NCBI RefSeq assembly: GCF_014640295.1
Contig: NZ_BMGR01000009.1
Span: 124,001 to 188,000, forward strand
Reading direction: 5' to 3'
Length of the DNA stretch: 64,000 nucleotides
Origin: Paenibacillus abyssi
Lineage (GTDB): Bacteria > Bacillota > Bacilli > Paenibacillales > Paenibacillaceae
The first letter of the stretch is position 1. Every line of letters begins with the position of its first letter. Position numbers and translations under genes: made by a program. The notes under the pieces are model-generated. The model did not search any database. It worked only from the letters and a program-made list of their open reading frames with translations, and was not told where the DNA came from. Positions 44,501 through 52,400 of the stretch are shown here, piece after piece.

Positions 44501-45106
44501 ATGCGCGCCCTGCAGTACCTCCGCCTCACCGCAGCCTTTTGTCAGCCAGCTTAAATAATCTTCGGCATCGATATACAGGCCGGCCAGCTCTTTTTCCATC
44601 TCATGATAGATTAACTGCAAGTCATGAAGCTTGCGGTCAAGCAATGTATTCATATCGCCGGACATAAACGAGGACATATGGTCTTGAAGCGCCAGCGCAT
44701 CGATCCCGTAACGCTTCCACTCCGTCAGCAGCTCGCCGAGCCGCTCAATAAAGCCCTGTTGCTCGGTTGCTCCTTGAAAAAGCTGCAGCTCAGCGCCAAT
44801 ACGCTGGACAATTTTATATAACAGCATATTTTTGCCGTTCTCATGGATTGGAATTAATGCGGTGCCGCCTGTTTCCTGCATAACCCGAAAGGACAACCTG
44901 CGAAAGCTTAACGCCTGTGCCCGAATCGTCCCGGATAACCCCGGAGTCCGGACCAAGGCATACTCTGTTTGAAACGTCGCCTGCTCCGGCACAAGCATGA
45001 TAAGCGGCGGACCGTCGGGACTTTGTCTCAACTGCTCCCTGATGCGATCCAGACAATACCGCGTTTTTCCCGTTCCCGATCTTCCAAGCACAAATTGGAG
45101 CGCCAC
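41513..45106 (-). CDS. addB: ATP-dependent helicase/nuclease subunit AddB
   Basis: A 1197-residue partner of AddA with an inactive helicase fold and a second nuclease domain. FVLGRSGTGKTRYCLDRI is at the start, the nuclease motif RVLDYKSSSTALRL near residue 980, and iron-sulfur cysteines are seen in RFVSCPFQHFA (near 800) and CAYCSYKPVC (near 1130). The GTG at 45106 has GGAGGG 8 bases upstream. A promoter and a possible LexA box lie upstream. Confidence 0.97.
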   Translation of the reverse strand: MALQFVLGRSGTGKTRYCLDRIREQLRQSPDGPPLIMLVPEQATFQTEYALVRTPGLSGTIRAQALSFRRLSFRVMQETGGTALIPIHENGKNMLLYKIVQRIGAELQLFQGATEQQGFIERLGELLTEWKRYGIDALALQDHMSSFMSGDMNTLLDRKLHDLQLIYHEMEKELAGLYIDAEDYLSWLTKGCGEAEVLQGAHIWVDGFYGFTPNEFEALGQLMRRASQVTVTLCLDKPYQEGEQPHELELFHPTAETYIKLRDLALQSGVGLEEPILLEGDPPVRFKNSPMLAHLERHFKHRTAMLVTDRSSFDLEDSRCGVSLHAAAHRRAEVEAVARDMLRRVRSDGLRWRDFAVMVRNGADYNDYITTVFSDHDIPFFLDQKNNVLNHPFIEFIRSALETIVHEWRYEAVFRCIKSEFLLPMDGEVSREALDRLENYVLAAGIDGKRWLDRKRWRPLVQDSLDELPGDLGRADQEAFEAIMDTREAVVGPLRRFQQSIRKAGDVRAMCESLYRLLDHVGAADRLERWSKLAIERGDMRRAREHRQLWDGVMDLLDQLVEMMGDQKVSAMLFSGMLEAGLESLKLAAVPPSLDQVLIGSMDRTRSGTVQVCYVLGANDGVMPMRVQEDGILSEQERDRLAGNGLVMAPGVRRRLLDERFMIYNALTTPRCHLWISYPMSDEEGKSLHPSEVIRHLKLMFPGMPERMITGEPQVNQPALQQMDYIVHPDRTLSYLIAQLRAWRQGQEIADIWWEAFNWFAVRPQWQDKLSLLVSSLQFSNFEAPLSLETARLLYGDHLKASVSRMERFVSCPFQHFAIHGLRLQERKLYRLAAPDIGQLFHAALSKLAGELGESWGTAQETHIRTQAADTVDELAPRLQSQILLSSSRFQYIARKLKEIVAQAAVILGEHARRAEFRPIGLEIGFGPGMQLPSLVLPLDQNRTMEIIGRIDRVDAAETEEGLLLRVLDYKSSSTALRLEEVVNGMSLQMLTYLDVLLTHAPSWLGRPAAAAGVLYFHVHNPLLSASNGLARDEARQLMMKRFKLKGLLLADEHTVRMMDSALDTGYSELLPVALKKDGSFYSSSSVVSREQWDVLRRSVRGTIGRIGKRITEGEVSITPYRMGGKTPCAYCSYKPVCQFDPLFEGNGYVKLSKRSKEEVWQTLAESAELGRQLEEQSKTKRVLIEEEGGEDVGNGA

Positions 45107-45138
45107 TGTATGCTCCCTCCCGTTTCTATGATTCTATT

Positions 45139-45167
45139 ATTCTATCACACCCAAGAGCGCTTTTCAC
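45139..45167 (-). promoter_or_regulatory. Candidate sigma-A promoter of addBA
   Basis: The minus strand carries GTGAAA (45162-45167), a 17-base spacer and TAGAAT (45139-45144) with an extended TGA before it, about 30 bases upstream of the addB start codon. Confidence 0.5.
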
Positions 45168-45176
45168 GCCAATATA

Positions 45177-45190
45177 CAAACAGATGTTCT
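45177..45190. promoter_or_regulatory. Possible LexA (SOS) box upstream of addB
   Basis: CAAACAGATGTTCT matches the Bacillus LexA consensus CGAACRNRYGTTYC at all but two defined positions and lies 10 bases upstream of the candidate -35 box. Confidence 0.3.
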
Positions 45191-45504
45191 GTTATGAATC
45201 AAAAAAAAGAAGCGTATATTTTTCCATTGCAGCCTGACACTAACAGTGAAGAACAAAAAAACGCAGCTCGAATGCAGCCGCATTTGTTCTTTTGTATGGT
45301 GGAGCCAAGAGCCAGCATGTCCCCTGGCCTCATCGCTGCCGGCGGAGAGACGGGTTTGCTTTGTGCGATAACGGACATGAGAGACGCTTACGATGCGAAA
45401 AGCCGGTGAACCGTCGGATAATCAGCTTCTAACGTGCGCTCATGACCGTTAACGAGGAAAAGTTGAGCTATTACGTGTCTGAGCCTCCGTTAACAGGCTT
45501 CTTG
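45191..45504. other. Intergenic stretch without a recognised gene
   Basis: About 310 bases between the addBA control region and the inositol monophosphatase stop. A plus-strand frame of 71 codons starts at 45194 but has no ribosome binding site or family resemblance. A weak GAACAAA/TTTGTTC inverted repeat occurs near 45250-45290. No promoter, RNA or repeat family is recognised. Confidence 0.5.
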
Positions 45505-46302
45505 TTAATTCGTCAGTGCGATTAGTTCATCATGAATCCAGCTGTTTGTGGCAGCAATCGTAAATTGGGTTAAATAATAATCTTCACCTTGGCCATCGGT
45601 AACGGTACCGCCCGCTTCGCGAACAATAACCAAACCTGCCGCAGCATCCCATGGATGCAGCCCCCGATGCCAATAACCGGTCAGCCTGCCCGCTGCAACC
45701 CAGCAGAGATCGAGGCTGGCAGCGCCGATCATGCGCAGGTTGCGGCAGCGCCCGACCATAAGATCCACCTGCGGCAGCACCGGCGAAGCCTCCCGCCAGT
45801 CACCCGCATAAAAGCCGGTTGCGAGCAGTGCTTCTGCAACGGTCTTCTCTTCGCTCACCTCAATAGCCCGTCCATTAAGGTAAGCGCCATGGCCTTTGAG
45901 TGCCGAGAACAGCTCCCGGGTCAACGGATTATACACGACACCGATCAACGGTTCTTTATCCTTCACGATTCCGATCGAGACAGCAAAATGGGGCAGCCCG
46001 TGAATAAAATTCGTCGTCCCGTCGATCGGATCAATAATCCATCCGTAGCCGCTCCCCCGGGACTGGAAAGCAGCATAGGAATTTTCCTGCCCATTGGATT
46101 CCTCGGAAAGAATCCAATGATCGGGATATGCCTCGGCAATTCTGGACATGATCAACCGTTCACTGGCCTTATCCACTTCGGTAACAAGATCCGAAACATT
46201 GGTCTTCTGCTCTACGGTTCCACGCTCCGCCATTCGTTCCCTGATCAGCGCCCCGGCCTCCTCGGCAAGCTTCTTGGTGAATTCAAGTAGTGATTGTTCC
46301 AA
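45505..46302 (-). CDS. Inositol monophosphatase family protein (SuhB-like)
   Basis: A 265-residue Mg-dependent phosphatase; substrates in this family include inositol phosphates, NADP and fructose-1,6-bisphosphate. Metal-binding motifs are DLVTEVDKASE, WILSEES, IDPIDGTTNFIHGLPHFA and LHPWDAAAGLVIVREAGG. The TTG at 46302 has AGGAGGG 6 bases upstream; the frame opens to 46383 but the family starts here. It lies 43 bases after the rRNA methyltransferase gene. The specific substrate is not clear. Confidence 0.92.
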   Translation of the reverse strand: MEQSLLEFTKKLAEEAGALIRERMAERGTVEQKTNVSDLVTEVDKASERLIMSRIAEAYPDHWILSEESNGQENSYAAFQSRGSGYGWIIDPIDGTTNFIHGLPHFAVSIGIVKDKEPLIGVVYNPLTRELFSALKGHGAYLNGRAIEVSEEKTVAEALLATGFYAGDWREASPVLPQVDLMVGRCRNLRMIGAASLDLCWVAAGRLTGYWHRGLHPWDAAAGLVIVREAGGTVTDGQGEDYYLTQFTIAATNSWIHDELIALTN

Positions 46303-46345
46303 GCTTCTCCCTCCTGTCCAACAAGTACTGCAAAAATCAATTCTT

Positions 46346-47749
46346 CTATAACGTCTCTTTCGAGCGGACTTCAAAAATTGCAAATTTCAAATAGTGGCCT
46401 TCCTGAACGCCTAGCAACTGCGGATGATCTTTTCCGGCCGCCCGCCATTCCACGAGGCGCAGCAGCTTGCCTGCATCGGCAGCAGCCGCTTGCACCGTCT
46501 CCAGAAAAAGCTCCGGGCGCATGTGGTAGGAGCAGCTTGCCGTCACGAGATAGCCGCCTTCGTTCACAAGCTTCATTCCCTGCAGATTAATATCTTTGTA
46601 ACCTCTAACCGCACCGGGAACGGCGCTCTTTGTTTTGGCGAAGGCCGGCGGATCGAGAATGACGACATCCCATGTGCGTCCGGCATCGCCAAGCGGCTTC
46701 GAGGTGTCAGCTTTTCCGCCGGCGCGATTTTTTCGCTCCTCCAGCCCCTTCACTTGCGTACGCAAATAATCAAATGCGTCCGCCACAACAAACTCCACGC
46801 GATCTGTAAAACCGTTGCGCTCAACGTTACGTCTGGCCGTTTCAATCGCATGCTCGGACACATCCAGGCAGGTCACCTTTTTCGCCCCGTAGCTGCACGC
46901 ATGAAGCGTGAAGCTGCCGGTGTGCGCAAAGCATTCCAGTACCGTCGCGCCATCCCAATAAGGAAAGGAGACGACCTTGCCGTTTGCATTAACGGGAACG
47001 AGCACTTTTCCTTCCCGCTCTTCTACACCCATCCAAGCCTCAGGCAGGTCTTGCTGCTCGCGTGCTTCTAACCGAATGCCGCTGCGGTATCCAAAGCCTG
47101 TCATCAATGGCGCGATGGAAGCGCGATTCTCACGCTGGTCATAGAAATAACCTGTCTTTTGGCCCTGTACAATATCCACTTCCATCAGCAAGCCGTTCTC
47201 CGTAATTTCTACAATGCGCGGGCAATCGCCGTACAATACGCCCGTCCTTTCTTCCAGTCCCTCCAACGCGCGCACGCCGACATCGCTGCGCTCGTAAATA
47301 CCCGCCGGAGCGAACACCTCGATTAACGCGGCGACCAGCGTCTCCCGGCGGATATCCATGCCAAGCGTCAACAGCTGTACGACGAGCACATCGCCGAACC
47401 GGTCAACCGTCAGTCCAGGCAGAAAATCCGCCTCACCGTAAACAAGCCGGCAGTCGTTCTGATCCTTTACAAACCGTTCGCGGTGAATTTTACACTGCTG
47501 CAGCCGCTCAACGAAGAAAACATGATCCATTTCTTCAATCGGACGGTATGCGGCAATTCTCACAATAATTTGTGATTTGGGATTCCAATATCCCGTACCT
47601 AGATAACGCCCTTTATGATCGACAACATCAACTAAGCTGCCAGGGACCGCTTCCCCTTCCATTCGTTCCATTTCGTTTGCATATATCCAGGGATGCCCCT
47701 GCTCCAGCCTCGGCTTACGGCCGCGGTTCAATACGATTTTCGCTCTCAC
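46346..47749 (-). CDS. Class I SAM-dependent rRNA methyltransferase (RlmI/YwbD-like)
   Basis: A 467-residue enzyme with an N-terminal PUA-like domain (LEQGHPWIYANEMERMEGE), an EEHEE central region and a C-terminal Rossmann methyltransferase with TVLECFAHTGSFTLHA, DVSEHAIETARRN and the catalytic VVILDPPAFAK. Homologues methylate cytosine C5 in 23S rRNA. An insertion after the SAM motif (EERKNRAGGKADTSKPLGD) is unlike E. coli RlmI. The GTG at 47749 fits the family start (VRAKIVLNRGRKPRL); the ribosome binding site is only moderate (AAGGA). The target base here is not known. Confidence 0.88.
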   Translation of the reverse strand: MRAKIVLNRGRKPRLEQGHPWIYANEMERMEGEAVPGSLVDVVDHKGRYLGTGYWNPKSQIIVRIAAYRPIEEMDHVFFVERLQQCKIHRERFVKDQNDCRLVYGEADFLPGLTVDRFGDVLVVQLLTLGMDIRRETLVAALIEVFAPAGIYERSDVGVRALEGLEERTGVLYGDCPRIVEITENGLLMEVDIVQGQKTGYFYDQRENRASIAPLMTGFGYRSGIRLEAREQQDLPEAWMGVEEREGKVLVPVNANGKVVSFPYWDGATVLECFAHTGSFTLHACSYGAKKVTCLDVSEHAIETARRNVERNGFTDRVEFVVADAFDYLRTQVKGLEERKNRAGGKADTSKPLGDAGRTWDVVILDPPAFAKTKSAVPGAVRGYKDINLQGMKLVNEGGYLVTASCSYHMRPELFLETVQAAAADAGKLLRLVEWRAAGKDHPQLLGVQEGHYLKFAIFEVRSKETL

Positions 47750-47813
47750 GATTCGATCTCGTTCCTTCCTTGTTCTTGCACAGGATAAAAGCATAACGAC
47801 AGCCAATCCATAC

Positions 47814-47836
47814 TTGTCATGCTTGTCATGCTTGTA
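47814..47836. repeat. Short tandem repeats upstream of the Na/Pi transporter gene
   Basis: CTTGTCATG occurs twice in tandem, followed by CTTGTAT. TTGTCA (47814-47819) and TATAGT (47835-47840) could form a promoter with a short 15-base spacer. Significance is unclear. Confidence 0.4.
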
Positions 47837-47893
47837 TAGTTCACAGCATATAAATGGTTAGCATAAGCTTTTTCAGAAAGGGCTGATCCAGGG

Positions 47894-48874
47894 ATGTTTA
47901 TCTCCATTCTGCTGCCTATGGCAATCGGCTTTACGGTCTTCTTAGCCGGTATGAAAATAATGGAACTGGCCCTGCACCGGTGGGCAGGCCCCTATTTAAC
48001 CTCTATATTGCACCGCAGCACAGCAACGCCTATTCACGGGCTGGCGGTAGGTACGTTAACAACGGCTTTTCTGCAAAGCAGCACTGCCGTCACCGTTATC
48101 ACAATCGGTTTAGTTAACAGCGGTATTTTGACCTTCCAACGTACGTTAGGCATTGTGTTAGGCACCAATATCGGCACCTGCATTACGACTGAGCTGATCG
48201 GATTGAACTTGAATAAGCTGTCCCTGCCGCTGCTAGAGCTCTCAATAGCAGTATGGCTGTTTACTGTGCTGCTCGATGAGTACGGGCTATGGAAAAATGC
48301 CGGACGCAGCGTTTGGCTGCAATCGCTGCGTTTTATCGCAGTAGCCTGCGGCGGATTCGCGATGCTGTTAGCCGGTATGGGCATGATGCAATCGGTCGCT
48401 CCACATGTGCAATCCAGCGGATTGTTCAGCTGGTTTCTCGAGCAATCCGGCAGTACGGTACCGTTAGGCATGGCAGCAGGTATGGTGCTTACTGCAGCCA
48501 TACATAGCAGCGCAGCCGTCATCGGTATTGTGATGGGCTTTGTGACGCTTGGCGCAATGCCGGTCGAGCTGGGCATTGCTGTCGTGCTTGGCGCGAATAT
48601 CGGCACCTGCGCCACACCGCTGCTCGCTTCCATCGGCGGCTCTGTACCCGGACAATTCGTCGCCTGGGCCCATATGTCGCTCAATCTGGGCGGCGCATTG
48701 CTGTTTGCCCCTCTCGTCCATGAGCTGCAAGCCGTCTCTGCATGGTTCACTTCCGATCCGGCCGGCCAAATCGCCCATGCGCAAACCCTATTTAATATCG
48801 CAAGCTCTCTGCTTGCTCTGCCGTTATGCTATCTGCCTATGTTGCGCCGTCATTCTCCGTCCCATTCGTTATAA
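47894..48874 (+). CDS. yqeW: Na/Pi cotransporter family protein (YqeW-like)
   Basis: A 326-residue membrane protein with about eight to nine helices and the two inverted Na_Pi_cotrans repeats: AFLQSSTAVTVITIGLVNSG near residue 58 and AIHSSAAVIGIVMGFVTLG near 208; LGTNIGTCITTEL and LGANIGTCATPLL repeat as well. The C-terminal PhoU-like domain of many relatives is absent. AAGGG lies 11 bases before the ATG. It is on the plus strand beside mtaB, as yqeW is in B. subtilis. It may transport phosphate, but the substrate is not proven. Confidence 0.88.
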   Translation: MFISILLPMAIGFTVFLAGMKIMELALHRWAGPYLTSILHRSTATPIHGLAVGTLTTAFLQSSTAVTVITIGLVNSGILTFQRTLGIVLGTNIGTCITTELIGLNLNKLSLPLLELSIAVWLFTVLLDEYGLWKNAGRSVWLQSLRFIAVACGGFAMLLAGMGMMQSVAPHVQSSGLFSWFLEQSGSTVPLGMAAGMVLTAAIHSSAAVIGIVMGFVTLGAMPVELGIAVVLGANIGTCATPLLASIGGSVPGQFVAWAHMSLNLGGALLFAPLVHELQAVSAWFTSDPAGQIAHAQTLFNIASSLLALPLCYLPMLRRHSPSHSL

Positions 48875-48897
48875 AGGCATTCAGCAGCGTGCTTAGG

Positions 48898-49323
48898 CTA
48901 TACCTCCACGCCGAGCAGCTTCAATGCACCTGCTAGAATCCGATCATTATTATCGTAACCGGACTGGCGTTGTCTGCGCCATGCCTCCTCAGGCGCAAAC
49001 CACTCCACGCCCCTGATTTCCTCTACCTGCGCTTGCAGCGTTCCGCCTACGGCTTCGACTAAGTAATAGTGAACCTCTTTATCGACGGTTCCATTGCTTT
49101 CATGCACGTATTGGTACTTGATTAGATCGATCGGTGCGATAATTTTGCCTTCCATGCCGGTTTCCTCAACAATTTCGCGCAGCGCGGTTTGCTCGATGGT
49201 CTCCCCCGGCTCCATTTTTCCTTTTGGAAGTGAAATTTTACCGTATCGATCTTGAATAAGCTGAATATGTAATTGATTATCGACACGCCGAAATACAACG
49301 CCGCCCGCAGAAATTTCCTTCAT
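48898..49323 (-). CDS. Nudix hydrolase
   Basis: A 141-residue pyrophosphohydrolase. The Nudix box GKMEPGETIEQTALREIVEE (residues about 35-54) followed by TGM matches G-x5-E-x7-REUxEExGU. The start MKEISAGGVVFRR is typical of diadenosine-polyphosphate or dNTP-type enzymes, but the substrate cannot be inferred. It is convergent with the Na/Pi transporter gene and 116 bases downstream of the mtaB stop. An AGGATTTTA/TAAAATCCT inverted repeat at 49361-49408 lies between them, without a T-run. Confidence 0.92.
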   Translation of the reverse strand: MKEISAGGVVFRRVDNQLHIQLIQDRYGKISLPKGKMEPGETIEQTALREIVEETGMEGKIIAPIDLIKYQYVHESNGTVDKEVHYYLVEAVGGTLQAQVEEIRGVEWFAPEEAWRRQRQSGYDNNDRILAGALKLLGVEV

Positions 49324-49439
49324 TCTTCCGTCCCCCGTTTCCTTATCTGATGCGCAACAAGGATTTTACCGCGCGTCCATCTCTCAGGCGCATCGATAAA
49401 ATCCTCGTATTGCTGGTTCTATAGCAGGTGACTGTTCGC

Positions 49440-50801
49440 TTAAACAGCCGTTACGGCCGGGTTAACATTGCTTCCGGAGCCTTCCTGCATCACGCGGACG
49501 AGCTGTCCCTTGCATTCATTGACGCCCGCTTCCGTAATTTTCACTTTGCACAACTGCCCGATTAACGATTCCGAGCCCTCGAATACAACCTGCAGGTAAT
49601 TACCTGAATACCCCATAACCTGTCCGCTGCCCGGCGCTCCCTTATAATCGCGCTCTGGAATGACATCGACCACTTGGCCGACGAACGGCTTCGCATATGC
49701 TAATTGCATCCGTTCGGACAAATCAATCAACTGATGCACACGATCATTCTTTACTTCCTCATCCACCTGATCTTCCATACGTGCCGCAGGGGTACCTGTC
49801 CGCTTGGAGTACGGGAATACGTGCATCTCGGCGAACCCAAGCTCCTCCATGAATTGATAGCCGCTGCGGAACATTTCCTCGGTCTCCCCTGGAAATCCAA
49901 CGATGACGTCCGTCGTTATGGCAACACCCGGCATCGCTTGATGCAGCAGACGGATTTTCTCGGCGAACTCGGCTGTCGTATATTTACGGCGCATCCGCTT
50001 CAGCACATCGTCATTGCCCGCCTGCAGCGGAATATGCAAATGACGGCACATTTTTTCCGAGCGGTTCAGCACGTCGATCATTTTGTCGTCAATTTGGCTG
50101 GCTTCAATGGAGCTGATGCGAATCCGTTCCAGGCCTTCGATCTTATCCAGATCCCACAGTAAATCCGACAGACGGTAGTTTTCCAGATCGTCTCCGTAAC
50201 CGCCGGTATGAATGCCCGTAAGAACAATCTCCTTGTATCCGGCATCGACCAGCTGCCGCGCCTGATTAAGGACGCTTTGCGGGTCGCGGCTGCGCGAAAG
50301 ACCTCGTGACCAAGGAATAATACAGAACGTGCAGAAATTATTGCAGCCTTCTTGTATTTTCAAGAACGCGCGTGTACGCTCCGAGAAATCCGGAACATCG
50401 AGCTCCTCGAACTCACGGGTTTTCATAATGTTGCGCACGGCATTAACAGGCTGGCGATCCGTCTGGAAACGCTCGATATAGGTCATCAATTGGTCGCGAT
50501 CCTGCGTTCCGACAACCAGATCGACACCCGGGATCGCCAAAATCTCCGCCGGCGAGGTCTGCGCGTAACATCCCGTTACTGCAATGACCGCGTCGGGATT
50601 GCGGCGGACCGCACGCCGGATGATTTGGCGGCTCTTCTTATCGCCTGTATTCGTAACCGTGCACGTATTGATCAGGTAAACATCGGCAGTCGATTCGAAA
50701 TCAACCTGCTCATATCCTTCATTTTTGAAAAGCTGCCAAATCGCTTCGGTATCGTAAAAGTTAACTTTACAGCCCAATGTATAAAATGCTACAGATGGCA
50801 T
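49440..50801 (-). CDS. mtaB: tRNA (N6-threonylcarbamoyladenosine(37)-C2)-methylthiotransferase MtaB
   Basis: A 453-residue radical SAM enzyme that converts t6A37 to ms2t6A37 in tRNA. The N-terminal UPF0004 domain begins VAFYTLGCKVNFYDTEAIW; the radical SAM site is GCNNFCTFCIIPWSRG near residue 148; a C-terminal TRAM domain follows (about 375-435). AGGAG precedes the ATG at 50801 by 10 bases; the frame continues to 50846 inside rsmE. It follows rsmE by 5 bases in the prmA-rsmE-mtaB order known from Bacillus. Confidence 0.96.
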   Translation of the reverse strand: MPSVAFYTLGCKVNFYDTEAIWQLFKNEGYEQVDFESTADVYLINTCTVTNTGDKKSRQIIRRAVRRNPDAVIAVTGCYAQTSPAEILAIPGVDLVVGTQDRDQLMTYIERFQTDRQPVNAVRNIMKTREFEELDVPDFSERTRAFLKIQEGCNNFCTFCIIPWSRGLSRSRDPQSVLNQARQLVDAGYKEIVLTGIHTGGYGDDLENYRLSDLLWDLDKIEGLERIRISSIEASQIDDKMIDVLNRSEKMCRHLHIPLQAGNDDVLKRMRRKYTTAEFAEKIRLLHQAMPGVAITTDVIVGFPGETEEMFRSGYQFMEELGFAEMHVFPYSKRTGTPAARMEDQVDEEVKNDRVHQLIDLSERMQLAYAKPFVGQVVDVIPERDYKGAPGSGQVMGYSGNYLQVVFEGSESLIGQLCKVKITEAGVNECKGQLVRVMQEGSGSNVNPAVTAV

Positions 50802-50806
50802 TGTCT

Positions 50807-51580
50807 TCAAGCTCCTCCCATCTCTCCGGATTCGTACATTAAACAAGTCAGTCCGACCAGTGCGGCGGTTTCGGTGCGCAGGATGCGCTTGCCCAGACCG
50901 GCCATTACTGCGCCGCGCGCGCGTGCTTCCTCGGCTTCACGCTCAGTAAAGCCGCCTTCGGGGCCGACAATGAGCAGAACCTTCGGACACGGGTTCCCTC
51001 CAGCCTGTCCGGCAAACTTCGCAATAGCGTCCTTGATGCCGCTGCCTGCGGTTCCGCCTTGCTTCTCGTAACAAAACAATGTTAAATCGTACGCCGGAAT
51101 CTGTTCTAATAATTGCCGCCAATTGTGAACCGGAGCGATCTCGGGTATCATGCTTCGATGCGCTTGCTCGGCCGCTTCCTTGGCGATTTTCGCCCATCTC
51201 TCGAGCCGCTTCGCTTCCTTCTTGCCGTCATACTGTACGATCATTCGCTCCGATTGGAACGGGATGAATGCGGCGGCGCCGACCTCTGTCCCCTTCTGAA
51301 TGACCGTTTCCATCTTATCGCCCTTAGGCAGGCTCTGTGCAATCGTTACCCGCCATGCCGCCTCCTGCGCCATCGCCCGAAGCTCCACAATCTCAGCTTC
51401 GACGCTGCCAGGGAGGATGTCGACAATCTTGGCTAGCGCCTCCCTCGCCTGCCCGTCACTGACAATAATTTGATCGCCGGCTTTCATCCGCATCACGCGG
51501 ATCAGATGGTGCGCGTCGTCTCCATTTATGACAATTCTATCATCGCCGAACTGTTCCGGCGTTATAAAGTATCGCTGCAT
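50807..51580 (-). CDS. rsmE: 16S rRNA (uracil(1498)-N3)-methyltransferase RsmE
   Basis: A 257-residue SPOUT methyltransferase. The N-terminal PUA-like part has NGDDAHHLIRVMRMKAGD, and the C-terminal knot region has LLIVGPEGGFTEREAEEA and LGKRILRTETAALVGL. These two motifs are diagnostic. The ATG at 51580 (MQRYFITPEQ) with GAGG upstream is the canonical start. It lies between the M50 protease and mtaB. Confidence 0.97.
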   Translation of the reverse strand: MQRYFITPEQFGDDRIVINGDDAHHLIRVMRMKAGDQIIVSDGQAREALAKIVDILPGSVEAEIVELRAMAQEAAWRVTIAQSLPKGDKMETVIQKGTEVGAAAFIPFQSERMIVQYDGKKEAKRLERWAKIAKEAAEQAHRSMIPEIAPVHNWRQLLEQIPAYDLTLFCYEKQGGTAGSGIKDAIAKFAGQAGGNPCPKVLLIVGPEGGFTEREAEEARARGAVMAGLGKRILRTETAALVGLTCLMYESGEMGGA

Positions 51581-51676
51581 CTTTTTTACCTCATCGTCCA
51601 AGTTCCAAACTTCATCATACACGTTTTATTCCCTATTCGCCACACTTTATAACATTTTCCTCAGCACAGCAGATCG

Positions 51677-52393
51677 TTATCGCCACACCTCAAACCAGAA
51701 TTGATTCCAATCCACCGGTTCAAATACCAGCTCAAACAAGCTGTGGAGCGTGCTTGCAATCGGTGTCGATAAGGATAATACCGGATCGAGCGTCACACTG
51801 CGCAGCGGTGGAATAAAGACAATCAGCAGAAAAACAAACATGCCCCATTGCACGTTTTGATCCATCTTGATCCGCACCCGCTGGGGTGCCAGGTCTTGAA
51901 TGATCCGATAGCCGTCAAGCGGCGGCAGCGGAATCAGATTGAAAATAAAAAGCAGCAAGTTCATAAAGATTAAATACCACAAAAAGTGAATGACAGCCTG
52001 GGCTACGCCAGGGTTACCTGCATACAGCCAGCCTGCCTGATTAAGAATATATACGGTAAGAATTCCAAGAGCGGCAAGCAGCAGGTTGCTTAGCGGCCCC
52101 ACTGCCGATACGACAATGCCCATTAAACGCGGGTGCTTGAACCGATTACGATTGACCGGCACCGGCTTCGCCCATCCAAATCCCGCAATCAGAATGAGAA
52201 TCGTACCGAGCACATCCAGATGGACACGCGGATTAAGCGTGACCCGTCCTTCGTTATACGCCGTCATATCACCGAATTTATAAGCGCTGTAGGCATGGGC
52301 AAATTCATGCACCGCAAAGGCGATGATCAGCACTAGGATAATGAAAGGCAGATCCTGCAACGGATACCATGTAAAACGCTCCAGAAACTCCAT
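51677..52393 (-). CDS. Site-2 protease family (M50) zinc metalloprotease
   Basis: A 238-residue polytopic membrane protein. The zinc motif AVHEFAHAYSAYKFGD (HExxH) is in the first membrane region near residue 30, and FNLIPLPPLDGYRI near 155 is the conserved third-ligand segment. It has about six hydrophobic segments and no PDZ domain, so it is of the short group III type. Such proteases cut membrane regulators, but the substrate is unknown. It lies 7 bases downstream of prmA, in the rRNA/protein methylation operon, and is not at this place in B. subtilis to my knowledge. Confidence 0.92.
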   Translation of the reverse strand: MEFLERFTWYPLQDLPFIILVLIIAFAVHEFAHAYSAYKFGDMTAYNEGRVTLNPRVHLDVLGTILILIAGFGWAKPVPVNRNRFKHPRLMGIVVSAVGPLSNLLLAALGILTVYILNQAGWLYAGNPGVAQAVIHFLWYLIFMNLLLFIFNLIPLPPLDGYRIIQDLAPQRVRIKMDQNVQWGMFVFLLIVFIPPLRSVTLDPVLSLSTPIASTLHSLFELVFEPVDWNQFWFEVWR

Positions 52394-52400
52394 GCTTTAC

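Noticed and set aside
45194-45409. 71-codon plus-strand frame in the addB upstream gap
   Set aside because: No ribosome binding site, low-complexity start, and no known family. Kept only as a note.
47761-47893. CRISPR-like repeat in the CTTGTCATG copies
   Set aside because: Only two full 9-base copies in direct contact, without spacers or cas genes.
33607-49323. Genomic island or mobile element in the block that breaks Bacillus gene order
   Set aside because: It holds core genes (addAB, rRNA methyltransferase, Nudix, inositol monophosphatase), and there is no integrase, transposase, att-like repeat or obvious base-composition shift. It looks like ordinary rearrangement.
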